A stretch of 64,000 bases of DNA, taken from NCBI RefSeq assembly GCF_020360975.1, contig NW_025408668.1:6510001-6574000 (forward strand), in the 5' to 3' direction. Positions 47,404 to 57,750 of the stretch are shown here, one piece after another. Position 1 is the first letter of the stretch; each line of letters opens with the position of its first letter. The notes beneath the pieces were generated by a model that ran no database searches, was not told the DNA's origin, and saw nothing but the letters and a program-made list of their open reading frames with translations. This stretch comes from Hirsutella rhossiliensis. Taxonomy: Eukaryota; Ascomycota; Sordariomycetes; Hypocreales; Ophiocordycipitaceae. The translations under genes and the position numbers were made by a program.

Positions 47404-49108
47404 CCTCCCCTTAACCCTAGTCTAGGCCCCCTAACTAGGAAAATAAAAACCTAGGGCCGATACTAGTAACTTAATAAGTATAGCGTAAAGCCGGTATAAT
47501 AACCTAACTACCGGCCTAGCTAAAGGCTAGTATTAATAAAAAAAATAGCCCGCTAAGCCTTATAGTAGAAAAATAAGGTAAAGCCTAGGAAGATATTATT
47601 ATAAGATAAGGTTAAGGATAATTATATAATTAACTATTAACTAAAAACGCTTATACTACCGATTAATATTATATACCTTATATATATAAAGGAGTTACTT
47701 TTTAAGGTTACTTTATAGTAGAGCTAATACGATTCCGACTAACTAAAACGATACCTATAATAGCTAGCGTAAGATTCCTATATATTATAACCGCGACCTA
47801 GTATAAGGGCGGACTAGCTATAAAAGAGGGGAGGGTTTTCCTTTAAGTACTTTAGTTTTTCCCTCCTATTTAATACCGAAGTTCTAGATACCTCTAAATA
47901 AGTTACTAGTATAATCTTAATAATAATTATAATATATTATAAAGCTATAGTAAAGTAAGAGACTAAGTACTTAATCTTAGAGCGCTTTAAATAAGCCGCT
48001 TATTTAAGGAAGTTAACGAGACTAAGTAACTTATAAACGTTAAAGTTAACTTTAAAATAAACCTTTATTAAGCGCTTAGCTATAAGCTATAGCTTAGAAA
48101 GCTATATACCTAAACGTTATATAATTAGTATAGCTTATAAGATTAAGGAAGGATTATCCTACCTTTATATAGCTATAAGACTAAACCTAGGGTAGATAAA
48201 AATAAAGATAGTATTAAGCTATATATTATAATATTAAGGAATAGATATAAGGCCTATTACTATAATACTAATTAAGGAGGCTTTAATAGCTAACGATAAA
48301 GCAGCTAGTATTTTATCGGTAGTTATCTTAAGTATACTAAGGAACTTTTATTAAAGCTAATAAGATAATAAAAGGTTAGCTAGCTTAATCTCTATATATA
48401 TTTATATATAGTATACCTAGTAAAGAAATAGTAGACTTTTACTATATTATCCGATCTTAAAATAGCAGATAATATTATAGTAGAAGCCTATAGATCTTTA
48501 TAGGTATATAGGCTATTAATTAACTATAGGATCTAAGGATTAAGAGGGTAGCTATAATTATATTAAGCTATTACTAGGGTATAGAGGTTATAGGTTAGGC
48601 GAAACCTAGGCTATAATAGCGAGTAAGGGCCCTTTAATTTAAGGTCTAAAGCAATAAAAGAAGCCCCTTTCCTACCCTTCTTTACCCTTCCTATATTAAT
48701 ATAAAGGACTAAAGGGATAAAAGATATAGCTAATAAAGCGGATATACGAAATCTAAGAACATAGGGATCTTAGCTAACGTATAGATTAGGAGTCGAGGGG
48801 AACGTATAAGCGGAGCAGGGTTAGATAAAGGAGGGGGCTATATATTAGACATAGCCGACCGATAGGGATAGCGGGGAGAGAAAGAGGAGAAGAGAAAAGG
48901 AGAGTCGAGTTAAAGGGGGAGGGAGTATAGGTATTCTTATAGCAATCCCGTATATAGCGACGGGCTAAAAGGGGGAGGGGCTTACCTAAAGCGGAAGGCG
49001 GTAGGGGGCGGCGGGGAATTTATAACGACCGACTTTACTATATAGTTATATAGTTATTTCTTAACTATAAATTTATTTTCCGTTTCTCCTTTATAGAAAC
49101 TAAATATA
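47404..49108. other. RIPed flank of the copia nest, origin unknown
   Basis: AT-rich and poor in CpA/TpG up to about 48700, then G-rich on this strand (about 48770-49020) with few reading frames. The plus strand at about 47970-48300 can be read as a long frame with RIP-type stops but matches no family I know. The boundary at about 47403 is where E1 homology ends abruptly, so it is a deletion or recombination junction. The right edge is where RIP composition stops, just inside the 3' end of the lipase gene. Confidence 0.4.
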
Positions 49109-50479
49109 TTATGTTAATATAAGTAAATGGTTTAGAATACGCTTTCGATTTTTTGCAGTAAAGATGTTTAAAAAGGAAGGGCGGAGCTGTTGTGAGGAGG
49201 ATGCAGTCCTTATACAGCCAGACTTAGGGCTTTTCCCGTCTAGTACCAATTTTAGCCAGTCGAGAGCTTCAGGTGCTCCAATAATACCGTATTGCGTATG
49301 ATCAAGTCCTGGCCCATTTTGTACATGATACTCAATAGTTGCACCTTTACTACAATAGTCCCTTACTAAAGCATCTGCTTGTGCGCTAGGAATGAGGTCG
49401 TCTAAAGCGTATTGGTACCAAAAGAGCGGAATTCCAGGAATAACATCCGGAAAAGTATTATCGCGTGCAATTTCGCTGAGTATAGAGGGGATCTTTGCGA
49501 GAAAATTTGGATCATCGAACATATCCAGCACGTCGAGCAGCTTAAAATCCGCCTTGATTGCCTCTAAACACTGATGGAGAGGCTGGTAAAACTTTTCTCG
49601 ATTTTGGGGTTTGAGATGCTCGTCAATCGCTCTCCCCAGGCTAGGATACTGTGATGCCAGACCTAAGACCGCGAGTGCAATGAAAAAGGCTGTTGGTTGC
49701 TTGTTAAGCGTGGAAATCACGTCTAAGTCCCTAAAGGTAGTCATACTACCTATACCACCCACTGCTGCGCCATCTATTTCTAGCTCGGGGGCGTAAGCAG
49801 ACCGTATCAAGGTTGCCCCAAAGGTAACAAAGCCACCGGCTGAATATCCCCACATAGCAATGTTGGGCTTGTTGCTGATGCCGGTAAAAGATGCCGAATT
49901 GATAGCGGCGCGAATACCGTCGAGCGTCGCGTAAGCACCTAGTTTGACAGCTCCGAAAGAACCTTTTGGGCCTAGATAGTCTGGCGATATAGCCACCCAG
50001 CCTTGAGCAAGAGCAGCCCCGATAAAGAGCAGCTGCCCTTGTGTGGTATTGGAATTTAGGAGCGGGTCCTTAGTCGACTGGACCTGGAACCCGAAGGAGG
50101 GTGCGCAATCGATTGTCGCGGCGTTCTCGGCTGCCTGGAAAGACAGAACCTTTGTATAGTCGGCATTATGGGGAATCAGCACAGTAAGGACGGTAGCGGT
50201 CGCTTTGCCCCGATTATCAGTGGTTCGGTAGAGAATCTGGTGAGCGGTCTGTAGATTTTCGTGAGGAATGCCAAAGGCACTGATGGATGATGGGGTTCTT
50301 CGGTGCCTTAGAACGGTCCCGGGCTCATGTCGATCAAGCCACTGTGGCAATTCATAGAACGGGTCTTTGCTTGGTTTGACACCAGCCGACCCGATTAGAG
50401 GTTTTGATCCCAGGAAAGTAATGGGGGCAACGGCTGAGACTAGTAAGAGAAAGATGGAGAAAGTAGTGACGCGCGCCAT
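49109..50479 (-). CDS. Secreted lipase, LIP family
   Basis: A 456-residue protein with a hydrophobic N-terminal signal peptide (residues about 1-22). The body fits the fungal secretory lipase family (Candida LIP type, alpha/beta hydrolase). The nucleophile elbow is GYSAGG (211-216, Ser213), the probable acid is Asp360 or Asp361 in ALDDLIP, and the probable histidine is His394 in GLDHTQYG. These enzymes are exported and hydrolyse triacylglycerols or other esters. The family length is 440-470, so it is essentially complete in one exon. The final 25 or so residues (after about SGCIRTASSS) are basic and unlike the family and end at the edge of RIPed DNA, so the native stop may have been lost and replaced by read-through into repeat sequence. 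An inverted-repeat element sits about 330 bp upstream of the start and may affect its promoter. Confidence 0.9.
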   Translation of the reverse strand: MARVTTFSIFLLLVSAVAPITFLGSKPLIGSAGVKPSKDPFYELPQWLDRHEPGTVLRHRRTPSSISAFGIPHENLQTAHQILYRTTDNRGKATATVLTVLIPHNADYTKVLSFQAAENAATIDCAPSFGFQVQSTKDPLLNSNTTQGQLLFIGAALAQGWVAISPDYLGPKGSFGAVKLGAYATLDGIRAAINSASFTGISNKPNIAMWGYSAGGFVTFGATLIRSAYAPELEIDGAAVGGIGSMTTFRDLDVISTLNKQPTAFFIALAVLGLASQYPSLGRAIDEHLKPQNREKFYQPLHQCLEAIKADFKLLDVLDMFDDPNFLAKIPSILSEIARDNTFPDVIPGIPLFWYQYALDDLIPSAQADALVRDYCSKGATIEYHVQNGPGLDHTQYGIIGAPEALDWLKLVLDGKSPKSGCIRTASSSQQLRPSFLNIFTAKNRKRILNHLLILT

Positions 50480-50809
50480 TATTTAGGCAAGGAATACTTG
50501 CTGCAATATTAGCCAGCAACGTGGAAACCGTTCTGTTCGGCGGCAGTCAAGTAGTTATATTTACGTTTAGGACAAGCGCTACTAGTTTATGTGGACCTTA
50601 CACGAAGAAGTTACCGTGTGGATTGCGCGCTTGATCTCCCTGAAACAGGGGGTCGGCTGAGGTGGCCACATATGTACTCACTGAGTCCAGACCATCAGGA
50701 TTCCTTGTAAAATTAGCTGGAAACGGATAACTCAAAAGTTACCCTTACAATAAGACACTAATTACCGTAAGAACTTGGAACACTCCGGCGGAGTTGGCAA
50801 TCAGCAATA
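50480..50809. other. Upstream region of the lipase gene
   Basis: 330 bp of normal composition between the lipase start and the inverted-repeat element. It must contain the proximal promoter; I see no diagnostic motif. Confidence 0.5.
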
Positions 50810-51594
50810 ACGTCAGCCACCTAGCTTACAGCATACCCCCCTTCCAGCACCCTTTCTCACTAAAACGCAAGCTTTAAAACACTAAATAATAAATATAAGA
50901 AAAATAGTTAGTTATGCCTAGTAGCTCCTAGAATACTATTAGTAAAATAGCTTAAGTCGGTATTAAAATTTACTTTTTATATATATTATATCTAATTATA
51001 CTTATATAAAAGCTTAAAGCTAACTTAAGTATTTTATTAGTACTTTCTACTACTTTACTTAGTAAGCCTTAACACTTTAAAAAGTATTAAATTAATATTA
51101 AAAAAAATCTAATAAAGTAGGCTAAGTAGTAAATAAGCTTTTTTATAGGATATACTACTAATAAAGTAGTTAAAGACTTATAACTAGCTTTTTCTTTTAA
51201 GTTATTAAGTAATAAACTTTTCTCCTTATTAAAAAAAGAGGTGTTTTAAGAATATCCTATTATCTTTTTATTTAATAGATAAAATAGTAAATAGAAAGTA
51301 CTTTTAAGTACTAAAAGCTATATAAAGATAAATAGTACTATATAAATTTTTTTAAACGATTTATTTAGTATTTTATTTTTACTATAAGAAAACTAAAAGT
51401 AGTATAACTTATTTATTATTAGAAAAAGAAAACTTATAGTACTTTATAAATCTATTATAGCTTAGCTCTTTAGCTATAAAGTTTTAGTCTTTCTACCTAT
51501 TTTAATAAATTAGTTATAGATTTATAAAAAACCCGACTTTTAGTGGGAAAAGGGTGCTGGAAGGGGGGTATGCAGTAAGCTAGGTGGCTGACGT
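50810..51594 (+). mobile_element. Inverted-repeat element (MITE-like), copy 2, clean ends
   Basis: 785 bp. It starts ACGTCAGCCACCTAGCTTAC and ends with the inverted copy, flanked by TA at 50808-50809 and 51595-51596. The repeats extend about 56 bp (through a run of six C and CACTAAAA) with few mismatches. The interior is AT-rich with few CpA/TpG sites and no ORF, and it matches copy 1 (39836-40619) in reverse orientation. Differences from copy 1 are mainly RIP-type, so copy 2 escaped most RIP. No transposase is encoded, so it would depend on an element elsewhere. Confidence 0.9.
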
Positions 51595-51596
51595 TA

Positions 51597-53023
51597 GTGG
51601 GGGCATCTAACGAGAGAATGCGTAGGAGGACAGATCGCGTGAAATCCCACATTTGGATGACCAAGACCGCCCGAATTTCATGAGTTCTTCCGGTAGCAGG
51701 CAGCAGGCATTTATAAACTGAAACCTGTTGCTAGTTAATTATACGGACCCTGCATTGAGAAATGACTGTGGATTGCGCTGACAGGTTTTGCCACCTCTTA
51801 GCTTGAGATTTTGCCGTTATCACATTGGGACCGGCTATTTCCTCCCAAGCTTTGGCAAATTCCTCGACGCTAAGCCACAGTGACTATGGCTGTCGATTCT
51901 GCCAGGCCCCGTCAAAATGGCTGTACAGTAGGAATCCCTTGCGCCCGTCCCTGCCAATACGAAACCGCGATATCAGCGCTTCGGGCGAGGGCAATAATGA
52001 GGGCATCACCAGCATGTAACATTAAGTTTTCTGTATCAGCTGAGGTGTTGCGCGTACGTATACCATGTCTCCAACGCCGTTAGGAGCTTCATTAAGCAGA
52101 ACATAGTCTCTAAAGTCGTCAAAGCCGTAACCTGACAAGCTTACAAGGTCATTGTCAACACCTTGATCGGGAAACTTGTCTCTTAGTTGAGGCCTTCCGC
52201 ATCTCGGCATGGCTCAGTTTCTACACTGTCTGCAATGATTCCCGTGTGTAGTTGGCAAAAAATGTACGGTTGGACTGGGCCGGTTGTGCACCGCATTTAG
52301 ATGGTTTAAATTTTGCCTGAGTTACGCAAAACGATGGGGTCGAGCCGAGACGAGGAACCCGTATTGCAGAAGATGTGGGAAAGTTTGGAACGCGTACAAA
52401 CCAGACGCACATACGGCAACAGCAATCATGGTCGAGCTTCTGGCTGTGCTCGAGATTCAGCGAAAGGAGATCCATACCAAGTCGAGTAGGCCGTTCGATA
52501 ATCGCGTGGAGGAGGATTCGTGGGCGAGGCACGAAGAAGTATGACGGTGGTTGTTGTGCATTTTGCATAGGTTCGAGATAGGTGTAGCGGACGAGGCGCC
52601 GCCGTATCGGTTAACGAAGCAACAGGCGGGGGCGTAAGATGTGTTTGAGGATTCCGTCGAAGGCATCGTGGGATGGACGCGGGGGGTTGTCCATGCTGCA
52701 GACCCAGCTCGATTCTCGCCCGGTGGCTTTGGAGTTTGCACCAGTGACCCGTTCTACCGTCTGCCGTAATGGACCTCATCTCGGCCGGCGTGCCGCACTT
52801 GCTTGCCGACTGTACGCCGAGGACGGATATTCCTTCTGCACGCCTTTCTCCTCGACCTCGCAAGTTGGTCCCCAACACGACACATGTACCTAAGTAGGTG
52901 GAATTTTCAGCCAACTCTTAAAGAGTTCGTCGGCACAGCTGCGATGGGCTTGATAATGACTGCTGAATTAACGTTGGTGACTATGAGTTTACTGTTGAAT
53001 GTTGAGTGGGTTGCACCCCTTGG
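51597..53023. other. No recognised gene between the inverted-repeat element and the Crypton
   Basis: Normal composition. Overlapping frames exist on both strands (52426-52914 minus, 162 codons; 52221-52568 minus; 52639-52893 plus). A minus-strand frame at 52022-52210 ends in an acidic, protein-like stretch (GYGFDDFRDYVLL) that could be the 3' exon of a gene, but I could not link it to upstream exons or a family. Treat as unannotated. Confidence 0.3.
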
Positions 53024-56000
53024 TGTCACAGGTCCCGGGGCCGGCTGACCGGTCATCCGGTAATCGGATTACCGCCCCGCCCCACGCAAAACCATGTCGT
53101 TTTCGAAGGCCCGGCCCTGCGGGGCTGGCGTTTTCTTAGTCGGATTACCGCCATCGGACGGCAAAATCGAAGGTCCACGCCCGCGGGCCCTGCGCGAGAC
53201 CTTCGATTTCGGTCTCGCTCACGCGCGTTGCGCTCCACCTCCTCCTCCCACCTCCTCCACCTCCTCCATTGCCACCGTCGCGACGGCGACCGCCTGCACC
53301 ATGTCGAACGCGATAGAGGATCCCCGGGTCAGGGCGGCCATTGAGCACTACCTGTTAGATCTGGAGAACACCCAGCCGAAGAATACGAAGCGAAATTATC
53401 GTCCCAAGCAGGAAGAATGGAAGGCAAGCCCGCATGCGCGCCCTGCAATCTTCATGTAGATCCATGCATTGACTGCCTCACAGGAGTGGTGTCAAGCCAA
53501 CTGGCCTGCGATCCCGGACGTTTGGCCGGCCTCGGTACCACAGGGCCAACAGCTACCGGGAGACCTGGTCGATGAAGGAAAGCTCTTGCTCTTCATGAAG
53601 GAGGTAGTGGCATCACGTCCTCCAAAGAAAGGAAAGAGGGTCGCCGATGAAAGAAAACGACACCTCGAGGCTCAGGAAGCCAAGAGGGCCGTGAAAGACG
53701 CAGAGCACCATCAGGTAACAGATGTTGATCACGGGATGTGGTCGTCGGACTGAGCCAGCCCATCATACTAACACCCAGCTTCCCAGCAGATACCATCGTT
53801 GTAGGCGGCGGAGGTAGCGAATACGAGTCAGACTCCGACTTGGAGTTGTATGAGTCCACGCTCAAACTACAGTATAATACTGTACGGGGCTACGTCTCGG
53901 CCATACAGAAGCTTTACGACGAGCAGAAGAGCCGGGAGTCAATCCTGCGGCCCGGCCACAGGGAGTGGCACTGAAGGCGCTCAAACGCAGCATTCTTGCA
54001 ACGACTTGGAGCCGGAAGAGGAAGGAATACATGGACAGGGAGTTGGAACTCTGAGAGATGTGTATGCGCCGGCGCAGATACCCGACCACACCAACGTGGC
54101 ATGGTCCGAGAGAGAGATCGCCTGCGCCCTGAGGACGCAGGTGGACTTTCTGCTCGGGAACCACATGCTGCTGCGGTCCGGCAACCGCCTGCCGATGGAG
54201 TTGGCAGACTGCTTTCCCCTGGACTTACCCAACGAGGGCTTCAAGGCCCAGGGGTATACCACGAAGGCGCTGGTTGTCGTGATGAACTGTGGGAAGACCA
54301 ACCAGCACGGCCGCATGGAGTATGGATCTGCTTTGCGGCATCGAGATCCGCGATCTTGTCTCATCGGCGCCCTCGCGTTCTGGCTTTTCTGGCGCTGGCA
54401 GGTAGAAAAGGCGGAAAGGTTTCCCGTCTTCCAAAGAAGCGAAGACTGGTATGAAACGAAGGTGCTCCGCCGATCGGCGAAGGAGCCTCAAGGTAAGCGT
54501 GATGGCATTCACCGGAATCCCATAACTCAGAGGGTGCATCGACCCTTTCACTCACCGAATATACAGCTCCGTTGTCGGGCCAGACTGCCCGAGAATGGAC
54601 GTCCAGGTTCTACAAGAAGGCCGGCATCAAGGTCTCCAAGGTCAGCCACGCGCCTAGAGTGGCCGCGACGCAAAACGCCGACATGGCCGGAGTGGATGAA
54701 GGCCAGGCATGTCATCTGCCCTAGGCAAGCCGCCAACCCCTGGCCTGGGCTGACCTGAACTATACAGATCCGCCGAGCCGGTCGTTGGAATAACGGAGAC
54801 CAAATGACCGGCTGCTATCTGACTTCCCTGCCTTTCGAATTCGAGGGCCGTGGCCGACTTTGACCCTGAATGGTCGGGGTCTTATTTCGTGCCCGGGCCA
54901 CCGTGAGGCCGCCTGTGGTGCTACTCGTGCAGGTCTGGCCTCAACTCGACAAATGGAAAGAGGCCCACAGTAGCCCTTTCTCAGATCTCGGGGTGGAGCA
55001 GAACATGGCCGCCGGCGCCTTCTTGGAACTCCTGGAGTGGCTTCGAGAGGTGCTCCTGCAGGACGCTGTCTTCCTTCGCGAGTCCTACCCCGACCATCCT
55101 ATCTTTCAGGATCCGGTCTTCTCTTGCCCCGAGTTTGAAGCGTTCGCCAGCAAAGTTCAAGACACATGCACACGGGACCACGAAGACAGCCATACCACGG
55201 TCATTCAAAAGCGATCCCGGTGGTTGCGGAGAAGCTGCGCACAGTACTGACTCAACAGGTCGCAGCCGAGCAGTTAGCTGAGCGAAGACATCTAGACCTT
55301 TTGGGGGCTTCTTACGAACTATGCACAAAGTTGGATGAGTTTGCGCAGGCCACCTACACCGTCACCTTCAGCCCCGGCCAAGGTGCTGCAGGTCAACATG
55401 CGGAGATCGCGGAGCTCATCAACAGAGGCGCCGCGCTCCACGAGAGACGGTCCTCAGGTCCGAGATAGGCCCTTCGCAAGCGGGCGGTCCGACATACGCT
55501 CCGCTCTCTAGAGCAGCAGCAGGAATGGTGCAAGCGGGCCAGGGCAAGCCCCAGGGAAGAGCGCATGGCGAGCCGCCTGGGCCGCGCGAACCTCCGAGCT
55601 TCAAGCTCCCCGTTCTGTCAAATCTGTACAGGAGCTGCTGCGTCTCTGGCGGCAGGGCTGGGGCGAAATGCCTTCTGTGGATTCTCTTGAGCGAGACTGG
55701 GGTGCTCGATGGCGGCCATCTGCAGAGAAGAATTACCTTTCCACGCGCAAGATCATCGTCGATGAGGTTCGGAGGCGGGCCCAGTCGGACGGCTTAACTG
55801 AAGATATCGTGGCGAGGCAAATGGACGAAGAACGTGGACCCAGCTCTTTGGATAAGTTGTTCAAGGCCATCCGAAAGGACAGGCAAGGCGAAAAAGGGAC
55901 ACAAACGTGCGTCGGGGCAATTCAACGTCGGTGGTAGCGAAAAGTCGATGGCGCAGTGATTTTGAACACCCGTCTGATAGAATGACGAGGACCTTGGCGG

Positions 56001-56359
56001 CGAAAGTGCCCCCAGGCCGTCAGGGCTGCGTCGCTACAGTCAGCGGTAGTGGCCTGTAGACAGGGTATGCATCCGCTAAGCGCCGCTGTAGCTCCAGTGC
56101 GTCAAGGCTAGAAAATGCTTCAAATCACCGCAACCTCGCAACCGACAGGATGTAGGACCTTAGACAGGGTGCATTCTGATCGCACAAACGCAGGCTATCC
56201 AGTCGAACTGGTTTTCTCGTCGTCGGTCCCGGCTTTCGCGCTTTATGGCGCTCCGAAGATGACATCAACCCGGCAGAGGTGATGTCAAGGGCAAGCGGGT
56301 AATCGGCGGTAATCTGCGGGGTAATCCGCTGACCGCCCACCAAAGCCGGACCTGTGACA
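53024..56359 (+). mobile_element. Crypton (tyrosine-recombinase DNA transposon), degraded, not RIPed
   Basis: It contains a gene with the two Crypton hallmarks, a Ndc10/CBF3-like tyrosine recombinase core and a C-terminal GCR1_C DNA-binding domain. The proposed ends come from a 12-bp inverted pair: TGTCACAGGTCC at 53024-53035 and its reverse complement at 56348-56359. Both are followed inward by related stretches rich in GATTACCGCC/GGTAATC. Classic Cryptons lack inverted repeats, so the true ends may differ. The right end lies 9 bp from the LTR of the next gypsy element. Confidence 0.65.
53301..55937 (+). pseudogene. Crypton tyrosine recombinase (Ndc10-like core plus GCR1_C)
   Basis: Starts MSNAIEDPRVRAAIEHYLLD. 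Intron-like gaps are 53424-53483 (GC-AG; joins EEWK to EWCQANWP), about 53715-53786 (GT-AG), 54493-54566 (GT-AG) and 54707-54767 (GC-AG; joins GVDEGQ to IRRAGRWN). Core motifs include LRTQVDFLLGNHMLLRSGNR (54130-54190, first catalytic Arg), FPVFQRSEDWYETKVLR, SHAPRVAATQNADMAGV (H-x-x-R) and GRWNNGDQMTGCYLTSLP (about 54785-54830, catalytic Tyr). After VWPQLDKWKEAH and a helical block (LLEWLREVLLQDAVFLRESY), a GCR1_C-like domain occupies 55640-55880 (LLRLWRQGWGEMPSV, DWGARWRP). Breaks lie near 53786, 53938, 54038, 54845, 54890, 55210 and 55460. At least four (53938, 54038, 54890, 55210) fit one missing base in a homopolymer. Not functional as written; all four catalytic positions remain. Confidence 0.85.
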
Positions 56360-56368
56360 TCCACTTGC
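56360..56368. other. Crypton-gypsy junction with target duplication CTTGC (left)
   Basis: CTTGC at 56364-56368 directly precedes the gypsy LTR and is repeated at 61786-61790. Confidence 0.95.
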
Positions 56369-56601
56369 TGTCACGGGCTGTGCCCGGCTGGTGGACCCGG
56401 TTGTACCGGGTCCGGTGGGTCGTGCTCCGGTGGCAACACCGGCCCCGCTCCGCGGACCCAGAAGCTGCGAGAACATTCCGAGAAGGGCAATATAGTCGCA
56501 CTCGAGGCTACGCCTCGAGTTCAGCTTCTTTCCTTCTTAGCTCTAGATAGACAACATCTAGGCACCTGCTTGTTGAATAAACTCCGGGCCAGCCTTTCAC
56601 A
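56369..56601 (+). repeat. Gypsy element B, 5' LTR
   Basis: 233 bp, direct repeat of 61555-61785. It contains a palindromic CTCGAGGCTACGCCTCGAG. It differs from the 3' LTR by short insertions near 56430-56455 and a small change near 56490. Confidence 0.95.
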
Positions 56602-56649
56602 TATCTAGAGCTCCTTCTAAATACCGCAAGCTGCAGACTGCTCGTCAGG

Positions 56650-57750
56650 ATGGACCAGCAGAGTGAGAGCCCAAGTCTCCAGCAGCAATGGATTGACCAA
56701 CGCATTCAAGAAGCGGTCAATGCGACTCTCAGCCCTCTACAGGACCAACTTTCCTTGCTGATGGAGCAACTCGGGCGAGCGCAGCCGCAGAGCGCCGACT
56801 TGCAATCGCCGCCAGTGGCACGAGGATTGGGAGAGCACGCCTGGCTTGGGCACGCCCTCCCAAAACCTGCGGTACTGGAATGCGGAAACCGTTGCCCAAC
56901 CCACCCAAGTATGACGGCTCACGGAAGAGCTACTCCTCCTGGGCCAGGCAGATGCGAGACAAGCTGGACCTTGATGCACACTACTACAGTGGAAATCGCG
57001 AACTTTGGTACCTCATCAACTCATGTTTGGACGAGCGACCACAGCAAGTGGTCGCTACCTTTACGCCGCGGAGGCCCTGGGGTAGCTACGACCCCAAGAG
57101 TTCATGCGATACCTCGACCGAACCTACCAGGACAGCAACATCCAATCCCGCGCTGCTGCCACGCTGAGAACTATGCGGCAGCGCGAAGACCAACCTCTCG
57201 CGTCCTTCCTTCCCCGATTCGAACAGGCATTAGCTGAAGCCGGGGGAGCAGACTGGCCGGACAGTGCAAAGATCGTATTTCTAGAGAACGCAATAAATGC
57301 ACGCCTCCAAGAGAGTTTGGTCACAGCCGTCCTACCCGACGACTACCAGGGATGGCTTGCGAGAGTTCAGGAAATTGCGGGCAGATTGAGAGACTGAAAC
57401 CCGGTAGGCAGCCGACGTCGACTGAGCGGACGCCTCAACAGCTACCAAGGCAACGACCCAAGGAGGAACCGGAGGACCCCGACGGAGATGTTAAGATGAC
57501 GGACATCAACCGTATTGGCCACGAGTCGAAGGGTCGTCGACATGTCGATAAGAAGCCGAAGGATGAGCGCCGCTGCTATCGCTGTGGTCGGACGGATCAT
57601 CTTATCGTGGACTGCCCAGCCCAGGTGGTCTTTCCTGGCGAAGGGAAGCAACAGCGACCTAAAGCTGCGCGCATGAAGAAGCCCGATGCCGCAGATGATT
57701 CGGAATCAACCGCAGCATCCAGTGAGGACGAGTCGGCGGGAAAAGACTAG
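56650..57750 (+). pseudogene. Gypsy element B gag with zinc knuckle, frameshifted
   Basis: Starts MDQQSESPSLQQQWIDQRIQ with a helical N-terminus. After a shift around 56860 it continues with MRKPLPNPPKYDGSRKSYSS and a retrotransposon capsid region (YLDRTYQDSNIQSRAAATLR; FLPRFEQALAEAG). Near 57530-57660 a CCHC zinc knuckle, CYRCGRTDHLIVDC, binds nucleic acid. Frame changes occur near 56860, 57098 (GAG after AAG missing a G) and 57392 (GACTG for GACCTG). The capsid and knuckle residues are otherwise well kept. The frame stops at 57750, and an extra A in AAAA just before that stop probably created the break with pol. Confidence 0.85.

Noticed and set aside
52426..52914. 162-codon minus-strand frame before the Crypton
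   Set aside because: Arg/Pro/Ser-rich with no domain, overlapped by frames of similar length on both strands; not supported as a gene.
53145..53348. Minus-strand Gly-rich frame
   Set aside because: It is the antisense of a CTCCTCCAC-rich leader upstream of the Crypton start; low-complexity shadow.
53301..55937. Starship captain (DUF3435 tyrosine recombinase) as identity of the recombinase
   Set aside because: The LRSGNR, HAPRVA and GCYLTSLP blocks with a C-terminal GCR1_C domain fit Crypton/Ndc10-like proteins, and no large cargo or captain-type position is seen.
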